In this document: piece after piece, positions 1 to 7,687 of the stretch
How the letters are laid out: each line of letters begins with the position of its first letter
How positions within the stretch are numbered: the first letter of the stretch is position 1
Assembly (NCBI RefSeq): GCF_022664535.1
Contig: NZ_JAKUJY010000035.1
Coordinates: 1 to 36,240 of the forward strand
Origin: Sphingobium trunci
GTDB lineage: Bacteria; Pseudomonadota; Alphaproteobacteria; Sphingomonadales; Sphingomonadaceae
Length of the DNA stretch: 36,240 nucleotides
Reading direction: 5' to 3'
Translations under genes and position numbers: made by a program
Notes under the pieces: model-generated
Database searches by the model: none
What the model was told of the DNA's origin: nothing
The model's input: the letters and a program-made list of their open reading frames with translations, nothing else

Positions 1-321
1 CAGCCTGTAGACGGGCGCATTCACCCCCTCGAACGGATCACCGGATTCTCTCATATCGGACACGGCATGAGCGGCACGGGGCCTTGCTGCCCGATAAACC
101 GGCCTGTGAACCACGGCCCTGGCGCTTGGCCCCCTGAGGGCATTACCCGCACTGTCGAAGCTCCGGGAGATCGCCGCTCCCAATGAGTTCGCGCCAGAAT
201 GCGCAGCCCCCGAACCGCCCAGAATAGCTGCCGTTTCGGCTGCATCCTGTGCTGCAGTTCCGTGAGATATCCCAATCGAAAGAACTGTTGCCAAGGCTGC
301 CAGGAATGCGCGCTTTGCCAT
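1..321 (-). CDS. Secreted small protein of unknown function, C-terminus cut by window edge
   Basis: An open frame runs from an ATG at 321-319 to the first base of the window, giving 107 residues with no stop, so the gene continues beyond the left edge. The N-terminus is a clear Sec signal peptide: MAKR, a hydrophobic stretch, then HGTAAQDAAE with a likely cut after TAA. The mature part is rich in Ala, Gly, Ser and Arg (GGSGAAHSGANSLGAAIS) and ends visibly with FEGVNAPVYRL. I recognise no domain. A competing frame at 51-413 is shorter, lacks a signal peptide and closes inside the window, so it was set aside. The protein is probably periplasmic or surface-exposed; its function is unknown. Confidence 0.65.
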   Translation of the reverse strand, partial: MAKRAFLAALATVLSIGISHGTAAQDAAETAAILGGSGAAHSGANSLGAAISRSFDSAGNALRGPSARAVVHRPVYRAARPRAAHAVSDMRESGDPFEGVNAPVYRL

Positions 322-499
322 GTGATTCCCCTCGCGGTCAGCATGACGGGAGGCGTTCTGTTTACCATAGGCGCCTGTACCGAGACAACTGCCTGTCTCG
401 ACAGACCGTTCAAGCGGCCCTTCGCCCATCACATTTCAGAACCCTGCACGGCGGGGTAGCAACTCCGCGCAATCGCCAGGATCGAAATCACGCTCGCGA

Positions 500-865
500 T
501 CATCGCCTTGCAAAACGGCACTCTTTTGCCAGACGGCGGCCGCTGTCCCAGGCAGGCCTGTAAATCGCCATACCCTTGCGCAGTTGCTCGCAGGACATGT
601 TAAGTCCGCCAGCATAGATGATGGCCACCGTCCGCCCCGAGGTGTCCCGCGCCACCGGCACGATGGTGATCGGATCGCGCAACGCATGTTTGAGGCTCTC
701 CTTGCTCTGCCGTGGATCGACGGGCACGCAAGTTCCGCGCTTGCGGCAAGCCGCTTTGATATCCGGCGCCTCGATGCCCAGCAGGCGAATATGCTCCCCA
801 TTCACCCGCAAGGTGCCGCCGTCCAGGACCGTCAGGGCCGATGCCCAGAGCAAGGTGCCGATCAT
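500..865 (-). CDS. Staphylococcal-nuclease-like (thermonuclease family) protein with altered metal site
   Basis: This 121-residue protein has the SNase fold signature: VLDGGTLRV at residues 13-21, IRLLGIEAPD at 26-35, and GRTVAIIYAGG from about 77. Aligned by motif with staphylococcal nuclease, Arg27 and Arg78 match catalytic Arg35 and Arg87. The calcium ligands Asp21 and Asp40 become Gly17 and Glu32, and the general base Glu43 becomes Asp35, so activity may be weak or lost. There is no obvious signal peptide and no Shine-Dalgarno directly upstream of the ATG at 865. Instead a 12-codon reading frame with a strong ribosome-binding site ends on the start codon (862-900). Function is inferred from the family only. 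Confidence 0.7.
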   Translation of the reverse strand: MIGTLLWASALTVLDGGTLRVNGEHIRLLGIEAPDIKAACRKRGTCVPVDPRQSKESLKHALRDPITIVPVARDTSGRTVAIIYAGGLNMSCEQLRKGMAIYRPAWDSGRRLAKECRFARR

Positions 866-900
866 TCGGGCCGCATCGCAATGACAAGGGCAGCTTCCAT
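862..900 (-). other. Candidate 12-codon leader reading frame overlapping the SNase-like start
   Basis: An ATG at 900-898 is preceded at good spacing by the purine run GGGAGGAGGGAGAG (907-920), the best ribosome-binding site in this area. The frame reads MEAALVIAMRPE and stops at TGA, which overlaps the downstream ATG as ATGA. It may be a coupling leader for the SNase-like gene, or the residue of a signal peptide separated from its gene by a frameshift. The sequence alone does not decide between these. Confidence 0.4.
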
Positions 901-1375
901 GATAAACTCTCCCTCCTCCCTTACGCCTTCATGACGTCAGCACAGCAACGCCACCTTACATATTGATTTTGCCGATGGCACAAAAAGAACGCCCGCTATG
1001 GCGATTTTATTCCGGCATGTCCCAAATAAGGGCAGTGGCGATACAATCCCGATGCTGCGGGCGGTCGGGGCTGGCAGGTGGAACCACTATTGCCGAGAGA
1101 CGTTCGGCATGAACGATATTGCATTCACCAAAATGAATAGCCTCTGAGTGGTCCCCCTACATCAATTCACGGCTTCGCGGACTATAACAAAGCGATATTC
1201 GCCCCGCGTCGCGACAACAGGCCGCATATTATTCTTGGACAAACATTCGGAATGGATAGCCATCATCCTTTTGCTCAAATTACCAGGTTGCGTAAGCTGA
1301 ACTAAATTCGGTGGATAAATCAATATCATGCGGAAGCGGGGTCAACGGCGCATGATTTATTGGGAGGAGCGATCG
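866..1375. other. Intergenic region without a recognisable gene
   Basis: About 510 bases lie between two divergent genes. Apart from the leader frame at 862-900 and its ribosome-binding site I see no coding frame of useful length, no RNA gene and no strong hairpin. The stretch is poorer in GC than the flanking genes and probably holds the promoters of both. Confidence 0.5.
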
Positions 1376-2389
1376 ATGCATCTGGCATGGGCTTTTTTCC
1401 TGTCCGCGATCCTGTCTGCCGGGATCAGTCTCATCCCCGCAGCAGCCCAGGTGTACGACCAGGAGGTGATCGATCCGTCCCTGACGCTCCCTGATCCCCG
1501 CCCCATCGCACTGATGGAATCGCCTTTCGACCTCGGCACGATCGCTGCATCCCGGCAGGAGGAGACCGCTCCCATCCAGGGGCCGAGCGAAATCGGCATC
1601 CCACTCCCGCAAGAACCGGGACAGGACGCACGCTATCGATCGCTCGGCGGCCGCATCGGTGCAGCCAAATGGGAAAGCATCGGTCTCTTCGCCTATATCA
1701 CTGCGACACAGGCCTATTGGACCCGCAAGACCACTCATTTCCATTTCAAGGACGAGGGCTGGTTTGGCAAGAACACCCATAATCTGGGCATCGACAAGCT
1801 GACCCATGCCTTCAACACCTATCTGCTGACGGAATTTCTGGGCGCCCGGATTGCGCGCAAGAGCGGCGACCGGGCACGTGCCGCAGCGCCCGCGGCCCTG
1901 CTTTCCACGGGCCTGATGCTCTATGGCGAAATATGGGACGCGCATAAGGAAGATAGCGGATTTTCGGTGCAGGACGTCATTTTCAACAGCAGCGGCGCGC
2001 TCTTTTCGGTGTTGCGCCACACCGTACCGGGCCTGGAGGAAAAGCTGGATTTCCGTTTGCTGATGATGCCCAATTCGGACGTCTATACCTTCAAAGGCAA
2101 GCGCCATTATGAGCAGCAGCGCTTCCTGCTGTCACTCGAACTGGCGGGGTTCAGGCAATTGCGCGCCAGTCCCCTGCGGTTCGTCGAACTGCAGACCGGC
2201 TATCGCGGCAAGGATTTCACCAATGCCGATCGCGCCGCCGGTATCATACCCAGGCGCGACATCTTCTTCGGCGTCGGCCTCAACATCAAGGAGCTCTTCT
2301 TCAGGAACAGCCGCTCGCGGCTGGGCCGTGCCATCGGCAGCGGCCTCAACTACTTCCAGCTACCCTACACGGCGGTCTATGATTATTGA
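1376..2389 (+). CDS. DUF2279 (YfiM-like) family protein, exported
   Basis: The 337-residue protein starts with a signal peptide (MHLAWAFFLSAILSAG ... IPAAAQV). I chose the ATG at 1376 because it is preceded by GGGAGGAGC and puts the signal peptide at the N-terminus; an upstream ATG at 1328 would add 16 charged residues. The core (roughly residues 95-225) carries features of the YfiM/DUF2279 family: a WF/NTHNLGIDKLTHAF stretch, a helical segment with LYGEIWDAHKEDSGFSVQDV, and a short region ending in FRLLMMPN. The C-terminal 100 residues, with regular alternating hydrophobics, could form membrane beta-strands. Cell-envelope location is likely; the molecular role is unknown. It converges on the gene ending at 2503. 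Confidence 0.75.
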   Translation: MHLAWAFFLSAILSAGISLIPAAAQVYDQEVIDPSLTLPDPRPIALMESPFDLGTIAASRQEETAPIQGPSEIGIPLPQEPGQDARYRSLGGRIGAAKWESIGLFAYITATQAYWTRKTTHFHFKDEGWFGKNTHNLGIDKLTHAFNTYLLTEFLGARIARKSGDRARAAAPAALLSTGLMLYGEIWDAHKEDSGFSVQDVIFNSSGALFSVLRHTVPGLEEKLDFRLLMMPNSDVYTFKGKRHYEQQRFLLSLELAGFRQLRASPLRFVELQTGYRGKDFTNADRAAGIIPRRDIFFGVGLNIKELFFRNSRSRLGRAIGSGLNYFQLPYTAVYDY

Positions 2390-2403
2390 CCGTCCGGGCG
2401 AAG

Positions 2404-2459
2404 CTGGAAGAGCGAAGGAAAGGGTTGCGCGGCACCCTTCACCATGACCGCTCTTCCAG
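2404..2459. repeat. Nested inverted repeat between convergent genes (possible two-way terminator)
   Basis: Perfect 11-base arms CTGGAAGAGCG (2404-2414) and CGCTCTTCCAG (2449-2459) enclose a second stem, AAGGGT (2420-2425) with ACCCTT (2434-2439). It lies just after the stop at 2389 and before the minus-strand stop at 2503, the position of a bidirectional terminator. There is no clear T-run on either side, so intrinsic termination is uncertain. Confidence 0.5.
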
Positions 2460-2502
2460 ACTCCGCGAGCGCGCCTGCACCGCCAAGGGGGGAAAGCGGC
2501 GT

Positions 2503-3003
2503 TCAGCGCGACGCAATCAGAACAGGCCTGTCTCCGGCCGCCTGCGCCATGGCCTGCGCGTGATGGACGGTACGCAACCGGCTCATCATATCGTCCCTGT
2601 CCCAGGCATCATTGGCCACGACGACCCAGGCTTCAAACCGGGAATGGGGGGAGATTTGCTGGGGCAGCGGAGTCAATGCCCCCATGGCCTTCACGGCGCG
2701 CAGCGAAATCCGGTCGATCGCGCGCGAGGATGAGGGTTCGGCGAGCGCGACCGCGTCCGGCTTGCCCTGATCGTTCAGGCGGAACAGCACGCGGGCATAG
2801 CCGGTCGCCGCATGGTCGCTCGCCAGATTGGCGGACCGCTGGATGGAACGAGTCAGCCGGTTGGCTGCCTTGTCCGACCATCTTTCATAGCTGACCTGAC
2901 TTTCGGGTGACGCAACGACGGTCAGCTGATCGCCGGGCTGTTTGGCATGAACCCCTGTCGAAACGAGCAGGGACAAGCAAAGCACCAAGGGCTTGGCATG
3001 CAT
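2503..3003 (-). CDS. Secreted protein with TonB C-terminal-like domain
   Basis: Translation from the ATG at 3003 gives 166 residues beginning with a signal peptide (MHAKPLVLCLSLLVSTGVHAK). That ATG has a good AGAGGAGG site upstream, so I prefer it over the ATG at 3036. The middle part resembles the TonB C-terminal fold: GYARVLFRLNDQGKPDAVAL, then SSSRAIDRISLRAVKAM and a proline-containing turn. The N-terminal transmembrane anchor and proline-rich spacer of true TonB are missing, so the protein is probably free in the periplasm and not an energy transducer. The last 45 residues are polar and charged. Family assignment is moderate; the function is unknown. Confidence 0.65.
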   Translation of the reverse strand: MHAKPLVLCLSLLVSTGVHAKQPGDQLTVVASPESQVSYERWSDKAANRLTRSIQRSANLASDHAATGYARVLFRLNDQGKPDAVALAEPSSSRAIDRISLRAVKAMGALTPLPQQISPHSRFEAWVVVANDAWDRDDMMSRLRTVHHAQAMAQAAGDRPVLIASR

Positions 3004-3079
3004 GGGAGCCTCCTCTGCCAACATATCGATTATCATTGGAAGCCGCTGCGGCGGCGTCTTGCCGGTCGAAAACGGTGCA

Positions 3080-3125
3080 AAGCTATATAATATAAAATGC
3101 GGATATTGAGTAATGAATATAGCTT
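3080..3125. repeat. AT-rich island with 9-base inverted repeat upstream of the TonB-like gene
   Basis: The gene-free stretch 3004-3312 holds a sharply AT-rich block at about 3075-3160. In it AAGCTATAT (3080-3088) and ATATAGCTT (3117-3125) form a perfect inverted repeat with a 28-base spacer. On the minus strand this lies 80-120 bases upstream of the gene starting at 3003, so it may be its promoter/operator region. The rest of the gap, near 3283-3310, holds a GC-rich hairpin-forming sequence. Confidence 0.45.
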
Positions 3126-3312
3126 AACAATCTCATCGACATAAGAATTATTTCAAACCGGGGCCAAAAACAGGCTTTCGACATGATGCTTGGACTAACT
3201 GGCAGCAGCTTCGGGCAAACCGTCCTTTTAGATGGCTTTTGCTGTCCCGGAGCGCTGGTCGCTGGCGAAGCGACTCATCGCCCGGCCGGCCGGAAAAGCC
3301 GGGCCTTTTCGA

Positions 3313-4935
3313 TTATCCCGCCGCGATGCTGAGGCCGATCGCTTCGGCCACCTTGATCCCGTCGATGGCAGCGGAAAGAATTCCACCCGCATAGCCCGCA
3401 CCTTCGCCTGCCGGATAAAGGCCCGCGACATTCAGGCTTTGAAAATCCTTGCCCCGCGTGATGCGGATCGGGGAGGAGGTCCGGGTTTCGACGCCGGTCA
3501 TCACGACATCGGGATGGTCGTAATGGGCGATCTGCCGTCCGAAGACCGGGATCGCCTCGCGGAACGCCTCCAGCACGAATGCGGGCAGGCAGCGCGACAG
3601 GTCGGTCATGGTGACGCCCGGCTTGTAGGAAGGGATGACCTCGCCCAACTCCGTGGACGCCCGCCCGGCGAGGAAATCCCCGACCTTCTGCCCCGGCGCA
3701 TGATAATTGCCGCCACCCGCGACGAACGCCATCGACTCCCAATGGCGCTGCAACGCGATCCCCGCCAGCGGCCCATCCGGATAGTCCCGCTCCGGGTCGA
3801 TGCCCACGACCAGGCCCGAATTGGCGTTGAACTCGGCGCGCGAATATTGGCTCATGCCGTTGGTGACGACCCGTCCCTCTTCCGACGTCGCCGCGACGAC
3901 GCGCCCGCCGGGACACATGCAGAAGCTGTAGACGGTGCGCTGATTGGCGCAATGATGGGCCAGGCTGTAGGAGGCCGCGCCCAGCACCGGATGGCCCGCG
4001 CAGTTGCCATACCGCGCCCGGTCGACCCAGCTTTGCGGGTGCTCGATCCGCACGCCGATGGAAAAGGGCTTGGCCTCGATATGCACGCCGCGCCGGTGGA
4101 GCATCTCGAAGGTCGGGCGGGCGCTGTGGCCCACGGCCAGCACGACATGGTCCGTTTCGATGAAGCCGCCATCCGCCAGATGCAGCCCGCGCAGCCTGTG
4201 CATGCCGTCGGCCCGCCGCTCCAGTTCCAGTTCATCGACACGGTGCTGCCAGCGATATTCGCCGCCCAGCCCCTCGATCTGCCGGCGCATCGATTCCACC
4301 ATGGAAACGAGGCGGAAGGTGCCGATATGCGGATGCGCTTCGGTCAGGATATCGCCGGGCGCGCCCGCCGCGACGAATTCCTCCAGCACCTTGCGACCCA
4401 GAAAGCGGGGGTCCTTGACCCGGCAATAAAGCTTGCCGTCGGAAAAGGTCCCCGCCCCGCCCTCGCCGAACTGCACATTGCTGTCGGGGTTGAGTTCCGA
4501 ACGGCGCCACAGGCCCCAGGTATCCTTGGTCCGTTCCCGCACGACCTTGCCACGGTCGAGGATGATCGGGCGGAAGCCCATCTGCGCCAGGATCAGCCCG
4601 GCGAACAGCCCGCACGGCCCCGCGCCGATCACCACCGGCCGCTTGCCCGACCAGTCCTGCGCCGCCCTGGTCACGAACCTGTAGTCCGTGTCCGGGCGCG
4701 GGCGGACATCATGGTCCTTGGCGAAGCGCTCCAGCACGCCCGCCTCGTCGGTCAGTTCGACGTCGACGGTATAGACAAGCTGGATCGCATTCTTGCGCCG
4801 CGCATCATTGCCCCGGCGGACCACGGCATGGCTCAGCAATTGCTGCGGCGCGAGGCCCAGCCGCTCGCAAATGGCGACGGGCATCGCCTCGGCAGGATGG
4901 TCGAGGGGCAGCTTCAATCCGGAAAGGCGCAACAT
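3313..4935 (-). CDS. NAD(P)/FAD-dependent oxidoreductase (COG2509 type)
   Basis: This 540-residue flavoprotein has an N-terminal region of about 90 residues with no motif I recognise, then a Rossmann FAD-binding motif VVIGAGPCGLFAGLILAQ near residues 98-115, followed by ILDRGK. Later landmarks are FGEGGAGTFSDGKL, HVVLAVGHSARPTFEML, and the C-terminal FAD-contacting segment NVAGLYPAGEGAGYAGGI. Length and order match the uncharacterised FAD-dependent dehydrogenases of COG2509, which share the fold of the HI0933/BaiN-type flavoproteins. It is cytoplasmic with no signal peptide. Substrate and electron acceptor cannot be read from the sequence. It stands alone, separated from neighbours by about 150 and 300 bases. 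Confidence 0.85.
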   Translation of the reverse strand: MLRLSGLKLPLDHPAEAMPVAICERLGLAPQQLLSHAVVRRGNDARRKNAIQLVYTVDVELTDEAGVLERFAKDHDVRPRPDTDYRFVTRAAQDWSGKRPVVIGAGPCGLFAGLILAQMGFRPIILDRGKVVRERTKDTWGLWRRSELNPDSNVQFGEGGAGTFSDGKLYCRVKDPRFLGRKVLEEFVAAGAPGDILTEAHPHIGTFRLVSMVESMRRQIEGLGGEYRWQHRVDELELERRADGMHRLRGLHLADGGFIETDHVVLAVGHSARPTFEMLHRRGVHIEAKPFSIGVRIEHPQSWVDRARYGNCAGHPVLGAASYSLAHHCANQRTVYSFCMCPGGRVVAATSEEGRVVTNGMSQYSRAEFNANSGLVVGIDPERDYPDGPLAGIALQRHWESMAFVAGGGNYHAPGQKVGDFLAGRASTELGEVIPSYKPGVTMTDLSRCLPAFVLEAFREAIPVFGRQIAHYDHPDVVMTGVETRTSSPIRITRGKDFQSLNVAGLYPAGEGAGYAGGILSAAIDGIKVAEAIGLSIAAG

Positions 4936-5091
4936 CCGCCTGCCCCTAGAACATTTTCACATCGGGTAACACCGGACGACTCGGAAACATCGTTGAGCGC
5001 AGCTAAAATGCGGCAAACAAAGGCGCCCTGAAACAGAGCCGGCTCCAGCCCCGTCACGCCCTCAGGCCGTTCGCCCCGCCATCAGGCGCCA

Positions 5092-7113
5092 TCAGAAACG
5101 CGCACGGACGCCTCCATAAACGGCCCGCCGCTCGATCGGGTAGAAGATCGCCTGGGACGCAGGCGCGAGCCGGGAATAATCGACCACCGCGCCGATATCG
5201 CCGATCGCCCGCTCACCCGTCAGGTTGCGCGCATCGAGGAACAGCGTCACGCCCGGCCGCATCTCCACCTGCGCGCCCAGGTTGAGCGTGGCATAATCCC
5301 CGACCCGCTTCGTGTTCGCATAGTCCGCCCAGGCCCCCTGCGGCAGCCATTCGACGGCGGGCGAGATACTGAGCTTCTCCGTCCCCAGCTTCAGTTCCGC
5401 GCGATAGAAATGGCGCGGTACCACCGGCAGGCGATTGTCCCCGAACTGCGCATCGCCGCGAAAGCGGAAATCGCTATATTGATAGACCTGCCGCAGGTTC
5501 GCCCAGGGGGCCAGCAGCAGGTCCAGCCCCGCCTCGACCCCCTGATGCCGCGTCCGGCCCGCGTTGAAGGTCGCCGCCGGATACAGCCCCGCCACCACAT
5601 TATATTGCAGCAATTCGCCCTTCAGGTCGGCGCGATAGAGGCTGACATCCCAATGCGCGAAGCCCAGCGTGCCGCGCGTCCCGATCTCCGCCGTCCATGC
5701 CCTTTGGGGCACAAGCGGCGTGAAGCCGGGCGCACCGCCCGCGGGCGCCTGCCCCAGTTCGATGAAGCCCGGCAGTTCCACCGACCGGCTGTAGCTGGCG
5801 TAAAATTGCATCGTCCGCGCCGGTTCGAACAGCAGCCCGAATTTCGGCGCGAAGGCGTCGAACGTCACGTCGCCACTCCGCGCCGGGGCGAAACGGTTGT
5901 CGAGCCGCCGCTCGCCATGGGTATGGATTCCCCCTGCGATCAGCCAAAGCCCCGCGACCGGCGCGACCCGCGCCTCGCCATAGCTGTTGATCGTCTGCGC
6001 CCGCGCCTTCTGGTAAGAGGTCGGCGCGCCCGGCTTGCCGTTCAGATTGACGAACTGCCGGAAATCGCCGCGCCCGAAGCGCGCCTGCGTGCCCAGCGTC
6101 AGTTCCACCGGCAGCCCGCCCAGATCGCCCGCCCAGTCCAGGCTGGCGAAGACGCCCCGATCCTCCGTCTTCTGATCCACGACCTGATAGATCGGATGAT
6201 CCAGCGCCTTGGCACTATAATAGACCCCGAACGCCAGTTCCCCGCCCTCAAGCTGGACCGTGGTGCGGTTCTGCAGGCGGATCGAATCGATGTTGCGCGC
6301 CTGATCGCCGCTGAAATTGCCCTTGGCCGGATTGTTGAGAGCGTCGCTCTCGTTCAGCGCCCCCGACAGCTTCTGCCGGATGGTCTGCGCGCTGGCATAG
6401 AAGCGCGTTTCCACCCGTTCGTTCAGCTTCAGCCCGATATTGCCGTTGAAGCGCAGCGCCCGCCTTTGCCCATGGTCGCGGTCGCCGTCCGAACGATCGG
6501 CCGTCACCGCCGCCCAGGCATCGCCCCGCGCATCGCCATAGCCATAGGCCGCCTTGGCGCGCAGCGTATCGAACGCCCCGCCATCGACCCGCAGCTCCGC
6601 ACCGGGAGCGCTCCGCCCGGTAGGCGTCACCGCATTGATCGCCCCGCCCAGCGTCGATCCGCCCAGCCGCAGCGCATTGCCGCCGCGATAGACCTCCAGA
6701 TGCTGGAAAACCTGCGGGTCCAGCTCCTGAAAATCGCCATTGTCGTCGGCCATGTTGATCGGGATGCCGTCCTGCAACAGCGTCAGCCCGCGCATATGAT
6801 AGCCGCGCGACAGCCCCGACCCGCGAATGGAAATCCGCACCTCCTGCCCGAAGCGCGGCTGGGTATAGACGCCTGGCGAGAAACTCAGCGCATCGCGCAG
6901 CGACACGGCCAGCCTGTCCTCGAAATCCCCGGCCGGCACCACATCGACGCCCCCCGGCGTGCGGGCGACCTTCGCGGCGGCTTCCTCCACCACCGGGCTG
7001 GCGGTGACGATGATAGCTGTTTGCTCGGCGGCCTCATCGGCCAGGGCGGGAGCGGAAAAGGAACAGGCAAGCGCGCACAGCGAAACGCCGCGCGAAACGG
7101 AAAGAACGGACAT
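5092..7113 (-). CDS. TonB-dependent outer-membrane receptor
   Basis: The ATG at 7113 gives 673 residues starting with a signal peptide (MSVLSVSRGVSLCALACSF ... PALA). The frame stays open 219 bases upstream, but that part is low-complexity Ala/Arg sequence overlapping the DUF2946 gene and is not used. The plug domain is clear: SLRDALSFSPGVYTQPRFG, IRGSG, LLQDGIPIN and VYRGGNALRLGGSTLGGAIN. The beta-barrel follows, including the segment VFLDARNLTGERA, and the protein ends in RAVYGGVRARF with the C-terminal Phe typical of outer-membrane proteins. The likely TonB box is near TAIIVTASP. It imports a large or scarce ligand using TonB energy. The DUF2946 gene just upstream hints at a metal, but the substrate is not proven. 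Confidence 0.88.
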   Translation of the reverse strand: MSVLSVSRGVSLCALACSFSAPALADEAAEQTAIIVTASPVVEEAAAKVARTPGGVDVVPAGDFEDRLAVSLRDALSFSPGVYTQPRFGQEVRISIRGSGLSRGYHMRGLTLLQDGIPINMADDNGDFQELDPQVFQHLEVYRGGNALRLGGSTLGGAINAVTPTGRSAPGAELRVDGGAFDTLRAKAAYGYGDARGDAWAAVTADRSDGDRDHGQRRALRFNGNIGLKLNERVETRFYASAQTIRQKLSGALNESDALNNPAKGNFSGDQARNIDSIRLQNRTTVQLEGGELAFGVYYSAKALDHPIYQVVDQKTEDRGVFASLDWAGDLGGLPVELTLGTQARFGRGDFRQFVNLNGKPGAPTSYQKARAQTINSYGEARVAPVAGLWLIAGGIHTHGERRLDNRFAPARSGDVTFDAFAPKFGLLFEPARTMQFYASYSRSVELPGFIELGQAPAGGAPGFTPLVPQRAWTAEIGTRGTLGFAHWDVSLYRADLKGELLQYNVVAGLYPAATFNAGRTRHQGVEAGLDLLLAPWANLRQVYQYSDFRFRGDAQFGDNRLPVVPRHFYRAELKLGTEKLSISPAVEWLPQGAWADYANTKRVGDYATLNLGAQVEMRPGVTLFLDARNLTGERAIGDIGAVVDYSRLAPASQAIFYPIERRAVYGGVRARF

Positions 7114-7157
7114 GATAAGGAACACCTTGCTGAAAAAAGCCAGAAACCAGCGGATTT

Positions 7158-7580
7158 TCAGAAGGAAGCGGGCGGCCCCGAAGAAGGCGGCGGCGGCGCG
7201 GCCAGCCGCGCGACCAGCCCGGTCTTGAGCGCGAAGGCGATCGGCCCGAAGGCCAGCTGCCAGGCAGGCAGCGGCAGATCGGCCAGCACCAGCGGCGGCA
7301 CCACCGGCTGCACCGAAGCGGCGAAGGCGCAATGCTGCTGCCCCGGCATGCCGTGATCGGGCGAATCATGCCTGCCAGGCAACTTGTGCCCGTCGAACTG
7401 GCCGCGATCGACCACGACGTTGACGGCGCCCTGTCCGGTGCAGAGCGTGACCACCACGCCCCGCTCCGTCCGCACCGGCATGAAGCCCGATGGCGCGACC
7501 AACTGGATCGCCAGCACAAGCAAAGCAAGCGCGGCCAACAGGCCTCGCGCGGCTTCCGATTGTCTGATCGCCCCCACCAT
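7158..7580 (-). CDS. DUF2946 family protein
   Basis: This 140-residue protein begins MVGAIRQSEAARG and continues with one hydrophobic segment (LLAALALLVLAIQLVAPSG). It then has the family pattern: FMPVRTERGVVVTLCTGQG, a His/Asp-rich stretch (GRHDSPDHGMPGQQH), CAFA, and a second hydrophobic segment before a proline-rich tail. I chose the ATG at 7580; an upstream TTG at 7601 would add seven residues. It ends 44 bases before the TonB-dependent receptor on the same strand, so the two are probably co-transcribed. DUF2946 proteins are often found beside TonB receptors and copper genes, and the His/Cys-rich centre could bind metal, but this is inference. Confidence 0.72.
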   Translation of the reverse strand: MVGAIRQSEAARGLLAALALLVLAIQLVAPSGFMPVRTERGVVVTLCTGQGAVNVVVDRGQFDGHKLPGRHDSPDHGMPGQQHCAFAASVQPVVPPLVLADLPLPAWQLAFGPIAFALKTGLVARLAAPPPPSSGPPASF

Positions 7581-7651
7581 GGCGCCCTGCCCTAACGGCA
7601 ACGGCCGATGCTGTCACTAGGACAAAGGGACCAACTTCCTTCTCACTCTCC

Positions 7652-7667
7652 TTGACGTAAACGTAAA
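7652..7667 (+). promoter_or_regulatory. Palindromic operator in the merR promoter (LiuR-like)
   Basis: TTGACGTAAACGTAAA reads as two 7-base arms, TTGACGT and ACGTAAA, separated by AA and matching at six of seven paired positions. TTGACG is also a good -35 hexamer 30 bases before the merR-type ATG at 7688. From memory, sites for the MerR-family regulator LiuR have similar ACGT-containing arms. Autoregulation by the adjacent gene is therefore likely, and the site could also act on the divergent DUF2946 gene. Confidence 0.55.
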
Positions 7668-7687
7668 GCGCCGCTACATCAGCCGCC

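Noticed and set aside
51..413. Closed reading frame on the minus strand at the left edge
   Set aside because: The frame from 321 that runs off the edge has a signal peptide and plausible composition; the 51-413 frame reads through the same DNA without one.
3283..3310. GC-rich hairpin followed by CCTTTTC on the plus strand
   Set aside because: As a terminator it would point along the plus strand, where no gene ends nearby; for the minus-strand gene ending at 3313 no T-run follows the stem.
3232..5031. Long open frame antisense to the FAD-dependent dehydrogenase
   Set aside because: Its product is Arg/Ala/Pro/His-rich without a domain, and it mirrors a well-supported gene. Similar antisense frames over the TonB receptor, acyl-CoA dehydrogenase, dnaK, the peroxiredoxin pair, trpS and ubiB are shadows caused by high GC.
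7114..7332. N-terminal extension of the TonB receptor
   Set aside because: The extra 73 residues are Ala/Arg-rich, overlap the DUF2946 coding region in another frame, and would bury the signal peptide.
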